From the NCBI GenBank assembly GCA_947034895.1, contig OX344762.1:27322760-27386759 (forward strand): DNA of 64,000 nt, read 5' to 3'. Of this stretch, positions 51,201 through 61,509 are shown one piece after another. This stretch comes from Rhytidiadelphus loreus. Lineage: Eukaryota; Streptophyta; Bryopsida; Hypnales; Hylocomiaceae. A program made the translations under genes and the position numbers. The notes under the pieces were generated by a model. The model ran no database searches, was not told the DNA's origin, and saw only the letters and a list, made by a program, of their open reading frames with translations. The first letter of the stretch is position 1; each line of letters begins with the position of its first letter.

Positions 51201-53760
51201 TTGTTAGGCCTTAAGGGTTGAAGGGGTTAAAAATGGTGAAAATGAATTGAATGTATTCGAACTTTTCTTTAATTATGGACAAAATTTAGTGACATGATTT
51301 TTCAAGTTATTGTCTAAATTCCTACTATTATAAAGTTTTTGATAGGCTCCTAACTCCTAAAGGATTAGAAGCTTGCTCTTGAATTTGGCAAGGCAAGTCA
51401 TGCTATAGTCAAAACTTAGTATTCAATCTTAAAATTCATTTTGAGTGGATATGTGCTATATTAGTAGTAGGCATGCACATTATTTTTTGTCCAAATTAAC
51501 AATGAAAGTGATTATATGATGATGAGCAAAAATGTATTTTGGGGTCTCAACTAGGGTTTTAAAAAAAATCTTATATTGGGCAATTGTAAAAAACACCTAT
51601 CCTATTTTCCATCACACTTTCACTGGGGAAGTTGTTTTGTGCCATCAATATTGCAATAGTGATTGAATAAACATAAACTTCAGAAGTAAGCTCCCTATAG
51701 TAATAAAAAATGTACTTTAATTATTTCAATTTTTTCAAGATTAATTCAATAAGTGAGATTAAATTTTGAATACATGTTAGACATGTAGTTTTGGTGTTTT
51801 TTAGTACTATCAAGTACCTTTTATGAAGGCTTATATGGCAATGTGGGGAGACTAGCTCTTTTCATAGAAATATACCTTCTGAGGAGAGGGATTTCCAAAA
51901 ACATGTTCCAAGCGTATTTTGCATTAGCTTAAAGTGTGCTATATTCATGTTGAATTCATGTTGAATTAAAAATGTTTTTTCAACTCTATCTTTGATCTTT
52001 CTTCTTTGCTCTTAGTTGGCAACAATGATCAATTTAAAATAAAAAATTTAAGTGCATTTTTTAAATTTAAAAAATAGAAATGTAAATGTCTCATTTTCTA
52101 TCATAATTTTGAGCCTATGGCTCAAAAAGGTATTTTAGGTGATTTAGACAGACTCAATAGTAGTGTTGGAAGCCTAATCAGCCCATGGCATTACAAGAAT
52201 TATAAAGCCTGCACGGGGACGTTAAGTTATGATATCCGGCACCCCCATAGTGCAAATATACAAAAATTAAAAACTATTGAATATATTTTTTGGAATATTT
52301 TAAAATAATAATAATTTTATATATTTGTATATTTAAAAAATTGTCAATGTGACATGTTGCTGATGTGGCATTAATAATGCCATGTCAACTTCCAAATAAA
52401 AATTATTAAAAAAAAATTATTTTTTCTGTAATTACATTTTTGCCTCCAAAACTCGCAGCCTTGTTTAGGCCTGAAATTTTTTCCTAATGTACCTCCAATT
52501 TGTCAATGTGAACTATTTTTTATGGCAAATTAAGTATTGCCATCCATCCTTGCCATCCAATGATGAACATTACAAGTTGTCAAAATAGTAGATCTAAAAT
52601 TCAATTGATTGTCCAAATTTCATGTTCCATGCCTCCAACAATACTAAAGGTGATTTGTAGTACAAAAGTACAAAAATAAAGAATGCAACAAGTGGTACAA
52701 GTGTTTTTTGCGATCACCCTATTGTCTTTCTTTATTCAAGTGAAATATAATACAATATAGTCAATTCTTAAAAAGATATTGATTATGTTAAAATTTCTAA
52801 GTAATAAACCATCACTAGTTGTAAGATATATTTGTTGAAACATTGAAATTTTTTTTCTTCATGTTTTTGCCTTGAGTACTTTGCAAATGTATATTTTCAT
52901 CTTTTCAATTTTTTTTTAGTAAAATGTATATGCCCCAAAACTTGTGCAAGTTGATGAATTGTTTTGAATGATAGTCAAGATCCATAGAAAAATATTTTTT
53001 AAAGATTCATAATTAAAAGAATACTTAAATTTGTATCTACTACTCAAAATTCTATAAAATTTGGTTTGCCTACTTTCAATTCATCTATGTGGTAATGAAG
53101 AAAGTTCAAAATGCAAGATCAAAAAATTGGCATTGCAATTGTTTACTTAAAATTATTAAAAATCCAAAATATGGTCTTTAATCTTTAGTTGTAGAATTAC
53201 AATATATCAAAAAGATTGAGTCCACCCATTTTGTTGACCCCTCACGTTGCTAAAAACTTGGGCCGTCGATCAGATTCAGTAAATAAAAAACCCCTCTTCC
53301 AACTGTCAATGAAGTGTCGTCGAGGAAAAATGAGAGCCTTTGGATGAAGGTTGAAGATTCAGGATTCAGGATCAAGCCTTATAGATACATATACATGTAT
53401 AGATATGAATACATGTACAAATACAAATATATCCCATATTGATTGCATTGGATTTACTTTCCTGGAAATACAAATCGGGGTGGGATGGACAGAATTAAAA
53501 CACATAATAATTTAAATTTAAATGAAAACTTGTGATAGTTGGGGTGGGTGGGTGGGTGGGTAGGGGTATTAAAACACATAAGGTAGAACCACCCTTCACC
53601 ACCTGAATTTGAGAGTTAGATACACTGCAGATGTGGTTTGAGGTTGAACATGGAGCCAAATCATAGAAAAATATGTCAGAATTAATGTCCAAGTGAAATC
53701 AAAATTTTAGAATGCATACGGTAATTGTTATAAATTTTCAAAGAAGAAATATAGAACCGT
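48281..53760. other. AT-rich spacer without recognised genes
   Basis: After about 250 bases of PGRL1 promoter and leader the composition falls to very AT-rich spacer. ORFs are short and motif-free. The segment at about 53380-53445 shares a TATCCCATATTGATTG block and TACA/TATA-rich flanks with about 2800-2895, so it is repeat-derived. The G-rich tract at 53541-53566 is the only notable feature. Confidence 0.5.
53541..53566 (+). other. G-quadruplex motif (GGGT repeats)
   Basis: GGGGTGGGTGGGTGGGTGGG followed by TAGGGG: six G runs with one- or two-base loops on the plus strand in AT-rich spacer. It could be a microsatellite of GGGT or a stable quadruplex site. Confidence 0.8.
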
Positions 53761-54475
53761 CAGTAGGTGGGGGCCAACACCGCTCTCCCAAAATGCATTG
53801 CCATGTCCAAGTATGTCCAAAACCGTTGTATTAATGAGTGACCAACACTATTGAATGACCTGAAAGTGTTGTTGTAAGTTCCTACAAGTCTGTCAGAGAA
53901 CTACTTAAGTAAGTCAGAGAGATCACAGCAAAAGCACGCTTATCAGTATGCAAAATTGCTTCTTGATGAGTTCAAAACCGTGTACAAGCAATTCTTAGAA
54001 ACCCCTAATGTGCACAAAAATCAATGTTTAACTGACATGCTGACGCAACCAACGGCCTCCTTTCCTGTTCAGCGGACATTGCTCTGTCACTATGCTCTCA
54101 ACGGACTTGGCGCTCAATTACTTTGGATGCCCGCCTCCGCTGCATGACGGTTGGTTTTGAAATTGAGCAACATTATTCTCTTGGTCGACCCTCTTTCCCG
54201 CGTCCCTTCCTTAGTGGTCGTTCTGTAGTTCACAGCACCAGATGTAGGACTTTTTTGTTTTAGGGTTTCAAGTTTGCGTTGGTGTTGAGCGTGAGGTTGC
54301 AGTCCGTTCTTATGAATGCAGGTGCATAATAGTTGAAGCTCATTTGAGTTCGGAGGTTTCATCACTTTGCTGCTTTCAATATTTGTACTAGTTTAGGGTT
54401 TTGAACTTGAGCACCGAAGTTGTGAAGTTGTGAACTCGTGAACAGACTCGGTGTGGTTGGAAAGTTACTACTAAC
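53761..54475 (+). other. Promoter-like tract before the flavoprotein pseudogene
   Basis: GC content rises and telo-box-like motifs occur near 54260 (TTTTAGGGTTTCAAG) and 54393 (TTTAGGGTTTTGAAC), as in a plant promoter and leader. A short tract at 53931-53990 reads QYAKLLLDEFKTVYKQF, reminiscent of a helical kinase N-terminus, without further domains. No complete gene is seen. Confidence 0.35.
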
Positions 54476-55947
54476 ATGCCGGATGTAGCTGTCGTAAATC
54501 TGAACTCAAAGTATGCTGGCCTGTTGCATTTTCTACAGGGTATGTTTAAACAGAGGATATTCTCCACCTTTGCTATCTTGAATTATTTCTTGTTGTCTTC
54601 CATATTATTTAAGAGCTTGGGACATCTATAAATTAGTTGTCATGTATTCTTCAATGATTGTCGTTTGCAATATAGTATATAGTCACCCCATTTTCATAGT
54701 AACATGTTCTTTCTAATTGTTGTAATGACTTGTTTGCTCCTAGGATTTTTAGGCATTCCACTTGCCGTTGAATAGGCAGAGCGCAGAGACTGCTGCAATG
54801 TCGAAGTTGATCAAATCCTGCAAACTATCCATGTAAACTATGGAAGCTAAAGATGTGATGACTCGGATTGCATCTGATCACCACCTTCCTGCGCTTTGGC
54901 ATGAGAGAGCATGCTCAGGATGGCATGAGAGCGGTGTGTTTGGATGTGTGATTGGGGCCAGGTAGGGAAACAATTGGCCTTGTCGGTTTCTCAACACATT
55001 GGCTTAGTCTGCGCGTGTGGTCATCAATGTTGGACCCAAGCATGTCTTCTGGAGCTGTGGAGATTCATAGCAGGCCAAGGAGGTTCGGTTTGTGACCACA
55101 AGAAGCTTTTCTGAAGCAACAAGTTCTTTGAGAATTTGCTGAAGGCGTCCAAGAGCTATTGTGGTCTGGCTTGGAGCGGGACGAGGTCCTTGCACACCCT
55201 CCTCCTTTTGCCAATCTGGCCCAAAGGATTGGAAAGTTGCTTTCATGGCTAGGAGTGATGTCGAAGTCCCGTCTGTACACAGACGTGAAAGTATACACCA
55301 TGCTTTGATTTCTTTGTCGTGCATTCTGGAGTTCCTTTGCACTTGGCTTTTGCAAGTTTTGAGCGCTTGGAAGCAGAAATGATCATTTGAGAAAATACTC
55401 AGTTAGTTGAGAATTTAAAAAAATGTGAGATAGCATCAATTCATCCTTGACTTTTGCTGTGCAGGGAGCACGATGACTATGAGTTCGTCTAGAACATGGA
55501 GCGTGGTCAATACAGCAAGGTATTTTAATGTGTTAACATCATGAACAATGAGTGGGGTGACATAAACTATTGCCTCATTTGAATTACATCTTCCACAATA
55601 TAACCAATTGAATAGGTCGTTCAATCCGTGGTCCTTTAGGGGTTAATTATCGAGTTTAGTGTGCCTAGGGAAGTCACTGAGATTCACATAATGTGGACCT
55701 GTCGTTTCTGCAGGTGTTATTAGGTGACGCTGCCCATTCTCTGCTGAATGTCACCCACCTAGGAACAGGCTTGGCGCTGGAGGATTGTCTCGTGCTGGAT
55801 CGGCTGCTACAAACCGCGTTGTAAGATCCTGACAATAATGTGATGAATTGCGTAGCCAGCGCTCTGTCAAACTTTTCTAGTGAACGTATTCCAGAAATGA
55901 GAGTTGCGGCACAACTGTGTTCCGACGTTTCTAAGACCAACATGTAA
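54476..55947 (+). pseudogene. FAD-dependent monooxygenase-like pseudogene
   Basis: A plausible first exon at 54476 (MPDVAVVNLNSKYAGLL before a GTATGT donor) sits where a Rossmann GxGxxG should be, but lacks the glycines. Conserved parts are DWKVAFMARSDVEVPSVHRR (about 55220-55280), EHDDYEFV then stop then NMERGQYSK (55465-55519) and VLLGDAAHSLLNVTHLGTGL continuing LALEDCLVLDRLL (from 55714). GDAAH is the FAD-binding signature of class A flavin monooxygenases such as kynurenine 3-monooxygenase. In-frame stops occur at 55490-55492 (TAG) and 55822-55824 (TAA), after which the frame continues DPDNNVMNCVASALSNFSSE. TTGTAAG at the second stop could alternatively be a splice donor. Intron borders are retained, so it decayed in place rather than by retroposition. 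Confidence 0.65.
55628..55645 (-). mobile_element. Solo end of the TTAA-flanked element family
   Basis: GTGGTCCTTTAGGGGTTAA is identical at its core to the right end of the nested element at 14638. No partner end is found nearby. It lies in an intron of the flavoprotein pseudogene. Confidence 0.5.
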
Positions 55948-56268
55948 GATTTATCTTCTATTATGAAAGCTCATATTCTAGCATCCCAGGCGCTCTGTTT
56001 CAACAAGGTAGAGGGTACTCTTTGCGTCATTTAAAGCATTTTGAGTTTGTTTTTTTGAGAGAGATCACTCAACAGAGGTCACTAGAGAGATCACCTTGAG
56101 TACAATAGCCAAATTTGTTGAGATTAAATTGTTATCACGATGTGTAATTTGCTTCTGCAATTATTCAAATTGGGAGATTGTAGACCACGATTGAAGGGAC
56201 AGTAGATAACCTCATTTGCATTCAAAGATCGGTGTCTATAACCAAGCCATGCTTACCCCACTTCTTTA

Positions 56269-56831
56269 TTGAAGGCAAACCGAGTGTATGAATGGATGAG
56301 TTACTGTGGTAACAACAGTCAAAAAAGGAGACATGATCACGTCCCTAACGTCTTTAAGATCCTCTATCATATATTAAGAATTTGGAACCGGCATTGTGTG
56401 TCTTCAATATGCAGGTTCCAAGTGGAATTGCAGCGGGCCATTTTGAGGGTTGTGACAAGAGTGTTGCCAAGAGTGCAGCCTTGGCAGAAGACAGCCAACA
56501 CGGAAGTAGTATCAGTTCAGCAATTAGTGAAGTGACAAGCCAGAGAGATTCTGATTGTGCGAATGGCACTCGTCTTTGCGATGGTGATTTTGCTAATGCG
56601 TGCTATTGGTTTGGTTTGGCTGGCATTCAAAGTAGTCCTTCCACTGGCTGCATCATCAAAAAATTTGAAGCTTTTGAAGGAGGAAAAATTGCTTGCAAGA
56701 GAATTGGTTGTGCCATTGCGAAGGAACTGGGTCAGCAATGGCTACAAAAACCGGAATTCCTTTTCCCACACTTTTCTGAGTCATTACTGCAAAGGTATCA
56801 TGGTGGAAGTCTTTTGACCATTTTTTGTTGA
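56269..56831 (+). other. Coding-like tract of uncertain nature
   Basis: Open frames of 88, 149 and 86 codons overlap here. One reads SGIAAGHFEGCDKSVAKSAA; another includes a hydrophobic stretch (LVFAMVILLMRAIGLVWLAF) that could be a membrane segment. An acceptor-like ATGCAG precedes 56415. It may be a C-terminal remnant of the flavoprotein pseudogene, but no conserved motif decides the frame. Confidence 0.25.
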
Positions 56832-56846
56832 TGTCGCTTGTCAGCT

Positions 56847-57047
56847 AGAACGAGATTAAGATACTTAACAATTCATGTGGAGGTCCCAATATCGTCAAAG
56901 CTGTTGGACATCGTGAGAGACTGGCAATCCAAGACCCCGGCTTTAGTATTTGAATACGTAAACAACACGGACTTTAAGGTATTGTACCCCACCCTAATGG
57001 ACTATGACATACGATAATACGTCCTTGAGCTGCCGAAGGTTTGTTTT
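56847..57047 (+). pseudogene. Casein kinase 2 alpha pseudogene fragment
   Basis: [16 protein letters not shown] followed, after a one-base insertion (GTCAAAGCTG for GTCAAGCTG at about 56894), by [38 protein letters not shown], a TAA stop and YVLELPKV. This is the region between the alpha-C helix and the hinge of the CK2 catalytic subunit, which is very highly conserved in all eukaryotes. No intron interrupts it, and no kinase sequence precedes or follows, so it is a truncated retrocopy or captured exon. Confidence 0.88.
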
Positions 57048-57181
57048 GAGGACCGAACTAGTACTTCTTTTGTTCGACATTGTTTTCCTACTTCTGTATC
57101 TATGTTGGTCATTCAGTTGAAGTTCCATTTGGAGGATATTAGTAGACTGATGATCACATAGGCATGATTGTGCGCTGCAGT

Positions 57182-57372
57182 TTCCACCCTCGCAAATGCA
57201 CTTGATCATTCCGACACTCCGAGCACTGAAAGAAGAGGACATCATTTGGCGGCATCAGAATTGCGTGGACTTCTACAATGAATTTCTTAAGGATGTCGAT
57301 ATGTTGCAGGAATCTGCGATGCGGGTGTTGAAGGAGCGCTTTGTCGGTGTCCTTCCAAATTCTGCCAAGGTC
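57182..57372 (+). CDS. Orphan exon-like ORF of unknown family
   Basis: After an acceptor (GCGCTGCAG) an open frame runs from FPPSQMHLIIPTLRALKEED through WRHQNCVDFYNEFLKDVDML to VLKERFVGVLPNSAK before a possible GTCAGC donor. Composition is protein-like and helical, clearly better than the surrounding random ORFs. I recognise no family. It could be another relic exon of the neighbouring pseudogenes. Confidence 0.35.
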
Positions 57373-57898
57373 AGCGATAAATTGCCATTAATGATTGTCA
57401 TCTACATGTGAACTTAAACTTCTGCTGCGTATTTGAATCATTTCTCTGTAATTCCTCCAAAGACATATAAAATATGATAGGGTTTGACAATTTAAAGATT
57501 TTGACTTTGATGTAAAAACTAATACTACCTGTGGTTATGGAAAAGCCCTGTGTTTCTGGTTCAGTTTCCTACTGGGTTGATTAGGCTCTCATTTAGTCAA
57601 TTCAGTGAAGTTGTATGGGTAGCCCCTTTGAAGGACAGCGTTGTCTAATAGGGACTAGTGCAAATGGACCTGCCAAGCGGTCCTTCTCAGAAGGTGCACA
57701 AAACTCACACAAGCGATGGAAGGACGAGTTCTGGCCTGCATCGCCGTGGAAAGACCTGCATATATTCCAGCCACTATGGTGAAGCTCATCATCCAAATAA
57801 TTCACCACTGTGCGGTGCACAACCTTCGAGAGTTCGAGTAGGTACTTGAATCTGGGTCCACATCCACAGTGGCAAGATAATCGGGTTTGTTCTTGCCA

Positions 57899-58993
57899 CA
57901 CTAGAAGAAAAACACGTCCGGCACAACCAACTACTATGCAACTAGTGCCCTATGCAACTGTCATGCAACTAGTTTCCTCTCTATTTGCACCAAATCTAAT
58001 GTAGTTGTTTTGTGTCATTGTTTTATAACATTCATTCATTGTTTTAGTTGCAAAGTAGTCATTCTGTAGTTGCAAAAAAAGACTAGGAAACAACTAGTGT
58101 CCTATGCAACTATTATGCAACTGTAAAATGACCACAGTTGTTTCCTAGTTGTACGCTAGTTGTTTCTTAGTTGCACTCTAGTTGTTTCCTAGTTGCTTTC
58201 AAAGTTCATTCCCATTCGTGTTATATCAATTGACCCATATCAATTGTAAAGAGTACCATTAGATTGAACATATAAGACTTGTAAGTTGTTATAGTCTTAT
58301 GTAATGAATTCTTTTGATAGAATTCTAAGATTTCTATAATTTGTGGGTTTCTACAATTTGTAGATTTTGTATATAAGAATTTAAAAAATAATTAAAATTC
58401 AAGAAATTTTATAATCTAGGAAATTGAATTTTGAAATCTAGGAAGAAGGTAGATCTGAAATTTTGAAATCTAGAAAGAGGGTAGATTTGAAATTTTGAAA
58501 TCTACAAAAAGATAGATTTGAAATTCAAAAATCTAAGAAAAAGGTAGTTCTGAAATTCTAAAATCTAGAAAGGAGGTAGATCTGAAAATTTGAAATCTAC
58601 AAATCATTGAAATTTATATTTTAAAATTTACAAATCTACAAGTTGCAAGCAAGTTGCAAGCAAGTTGCAAGCAAGTTGCAAGCAAGTTGCAAGCAAGTTG
58701 CAAGCAAGTTGCAAGCAAGTTGCAAGCAAGTTGCAAGCAAGTTGCAAGCAAGTTGCAAGCAAGTTGCAAACAAGTTGCAAGCAAGTTGCAAACAAGTTGC
58801 AAACAAGTTGCACACAAGGATGAAGTTCTTTGTATGGTGTCGGATGACAAAAAACCTTGCAACTAGACTGCAGCTAATGCGATTTGTCCACTGCAACTAC
58901 GGACTCTACATTGTCACCTAGTTGCAAACGTCCTATGCAACTACAAAATGAGTTGCATACTGTAGTTGCAAAACCCCTCATTTTCTTCTAGTG
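57899..58993. mobile_element. Complete non-autonomous CACTA (EnSpm/CMC) element, 1,095 bp
   Basis: Terminal inverted repeats start CACTAGAAGAAAA at 57899 and end TTTTCTTCTAGTG at 58993. A perfect 3-bp target duplication CCA flanks it (57896-57898, 58994-58996). Subterminal regions carry many TGCAACTA/TAGTTGCA motifs in both orientations, as expected for transposase-binding repeats of CACTA elements. There is no transposase ORF. The interior is AT-rich with GATCTGAAATTTTGAAATCT-type repetition (about 58430-58600) and an 11-bp satellite (58638-58812). Family traits (CACTA ends, 3-bp duplication) are established; membership is read directly from the sequence. Confidence 0.93.
58638..58812. repeat. 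11-bp satellite GTTGCAAGCAA, about 16 units
   Basis: Nearly perfect tandem GTTGCAAGCAA units, with a few AAACAA variants at the right end, lie inside the CACTA element. They share the GTTGCA core with the subterminal repeats, so the array probably grew from one of them. The long ORFs over it in several frames are artefacts of the repeat. Confidence 0.95.
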
Positions 58994-58996
58994 CCA

Positions 58997-60340
58997 GAAC
59001 CTGCGCTCCAATTGATGTTTCAGATTTAATTGGACTAGAACGGTGTATCAATGCACTTCGAAATTCCCCTGGAAGAAGACAACGTCTGTGTGTCTGAGTT
59101 TTGGATGTATTCGTGTTTTTTCAGGGAGACTCAGGAGCTGGATTGTCTGAAGATGGAGCGTTTGGATTTACTTCAGGGAGGCTCGGGAGCTTGTTCGTAA
59201 AATTTTCGGAAGCTTGGTGGTTGAATTTGAGGGAACGTCTCTCTGTAATCTAGGGTGGGAGTGGGAGGGCGGTTGGGATGTATTTGTTTTAATGGATTGG
59301 GAATTGCACTTTTCTGATGCTTTTCTTATGCAAATGAATACCACAGCTCACTTCATCACTTCTGAAGCTTCATGGTCCAAGACTCCGACCTATCTCGTCC
59401 AGGTCTCCATCGGGATCTAGAAGCGCAACGCAGGGATCTGCGTTGCTCCTGGTTTCCTCGATATGCAAATGCATTGGCTTTTGGAGAGAGACAGATGGAA
59501 GATACTGAGCGCGTCATCCGCAAGCTTATAGCCACATCAATTGACCCCCAGTTCTAGGAGCCTCTGGCTTTGACCTATTGCCTCTCTTGCCCTTTTGTCC
59601 CTTTTGGTATTTGATTCCCATACTGTACTTGGGATTTTTCCATTTAAAGTGACATTGTTGGAACTTTGTTGTTTAGTACCCAAACGAACATCGAAACAAC
59701 TGCAAGATTTTGGGCAGGAGGTACTAGACAGAAAGCTCACTGTAAGTTGAAAGAAAGAAGCACCTGATAGGTACGAAATCTTTTCTTGCATTCTTTTTTT
59801 TTGTTGTCTTCTCTAGCAATTGTGAAAGCATAGACTTGGTCGGAGAAACAACATGTTGGATCACAACAGTGATCGAGGATGCTATCTCCATAACAAGGTT
59901 TTTCTTTCAGATCATTTTTTTCAGTTATGCTCAATGGAAGTGCCAAATATGACCATGTATAATTTTTTTTATTAGGACAGGTCTATGATATCTAGGCATG
60001 CAGTCCATATCCTAAGCTTGGTTTTGAAATGGTCTCAACTAAGATTTTGATATCCATGATTTTTCTAGAGCTTCTAATAGAAATGAAATGTGCAGTGAGT
60101 ATGCGGTGAAGGCGATTGTATACGTGTACACCGAAATGCAATACATTACAAAGTTTTTTAGCTTGGAAATTTGACATGGAGCTTTTGATGCCATCTACAA
60201 GGTTTCCTCATTATCTTCCACCACAGCTAATATGACTTGCACTAACAATTATGAATTATTTTAGATGATAAGTGTTCTATCAAATTCTGAATCTTAGGAT
60301 TTTCAAACTATGCTGGAAGGCCTTATTGACACCTATGTTC
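58997..60340. other. Intergenic tract with exon-like scraps
   Basis: The flank right of the CACTA element continues the interrupted sequence. Exon-like scraps include VPKRTSKQLQDFGQEVLDRK before a GTAAG (about 59675-59745) and EYAVKAIVYVYTEMQYITKF (about 60095-60155). I see no complete gene and no confident family. Confidence 0.35.
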
Positions 60341-60344
60341 TATT

Positions 60345-61500
60345 TATTCAGAGGACTTTACCAAATGAGATTGAAGTGGTTGTGCAGTAGCTTTACAAAT
60401 AGTCTTCACAGAGCATGGACAATCTATGTTATGAGATCACTGCAGTTCCAAGCATGAAGCACAAAAACCTAGTGAAACTTTAATGATGTTGCATTCACAA
60501 AAATTGACATCTACTTGTGTATGAGTATGTAGCAAATGGTGATGTGGAGTACTTTCTCTCTAGTAGGAATTTGCACTTCTTACAATGGAACAACATTCTT
60601 TATTTTTGTTATTTGGTAGCATCGCCATATTCTTTAAAGTGGTAAAATTGCAAGAATATTGAAACTTACTGTTATGTTATATTGGTCTGCAAACCCAAAT
60701 CTGTACTACTCTACTTATTCAACTGTGTGCACTTCAAGTTTATAGTTAGGTTACTTTGGATCAGTCTATTTTATCAATCAAAACCATTGATCATGACATA
60801 GAAATAGAACTCACCATTATTGTCTCTGTGTTCTGCATGTAGGTCAGGAAATCGGAAATAAGGATTCATCTATAAGAGAACACACACTATAGAGTGGTTG
60901 AAGGCCTCCAAGATCAAAAGAAAAACATGACTCAAATCATCAAATGACTATGTGTATTTGCCACAATGGGTGAGTTTCTTCTCTTCAGCATTACTCCATT
61001 CACAGTACAAATTGTTAGATTAGTTAAGATTGTTTTTTTTATGAGCCAAGATCCCAAACCTCAAAACTGTGAGATTTGGAGATGTCTACATTTGAATGTC
61101 ATAATCTTGGTGCTCTAAATTATGCCAATTTAAGTAGGTTGACCTTGGAGATGTCTACATTTGAATGTCATAATCTTGGTGCTCTAAATTATGCCAATTT
61201 AAGTAGGTTGACCTTGGAAATGTCAAAAAATCTATATGATCACATTTATTACTGTGAGGAATTTTAGAGTCATATATGAAATATGAGATCTACACACATT
61301 TAGAGCTGCAAGATTTCAAAAAATTGGAATACACAGGGTTTTCTGAGGGCCTTGTTCATCCCCACTTCAAAATTTTATGTATGATGAAAACTTATCCACT
61401 GAGAGTTGTGTGACCAGGCAAGCAAGCACAAATAAAGATTGACGACCTCATTCAACGGAATTTGGAGCTACAGGGAAGAAAAGAGATGAAAGCCTTGGGA
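60345..61500 (+). pseudogene. Receptor-like kinase pseudogene
   Basis: One frame reads EVVVQ stop LYK stop SSQSMDNLCYEITAVPSMKH followed by KNLVKL, two stops, CCIHKN, stop, HLLVYEYVANGDVE. This is the alpha-C to hinge region of a plant receptor-like kinase, related to the class of the intact gene at the left of the window (LKHRNLVKLKGCCL there). At about 61440-61520 RNLELQGRKEMKALGIISIG with FCCLQ resembles the distal kinase lobe. The stops show that it is dead. A 69-bp tandem duplication (61076-61213) lies between the two parts. Confidence 0.75.
61076..61213 (+). repeat. Perfect 69-bp tandem duplication
   Basis: Two identical copies (61076-61144, 61145-61213) begin TTGGAGATGTCTACATTTG; a third copy begins but breaks off after a few bases. 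The length is a multiple of three and both copies are open in the same frame. Identity indicates a very recent event. Confidence 0.92.
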
Positions 61501-61509
61501 ATTATCAGC

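Noticed and set aside
55004..55355. Minus-strand ORFs of 96 and 112 codons
   Set aside because: They are antisense to the flavoprotein relic, whose plus strand shows the family motifs.
55490..55824. Stops in the flavoprotein relic corrected by RNA editing
   Set aside because: Plant C-to-U editing is organellar and cannot remove TAG or TAA; U-to-C editing could, but it too is known only from organelles, and this locus is nuclear.
58638..58812. CRISPR-like regular repeat
   Set aside because: Units are contiguous with no spacers, and the context is a plant CACTA element.
58614..58921. Several overlapping ORFs of 60-92 codons over the GTTGCAAGCAA array
   Set aside because: An 11-bp tandem repeat without stop codons keeps all frames open; the peptides are repeat artefacts inside a transposon.
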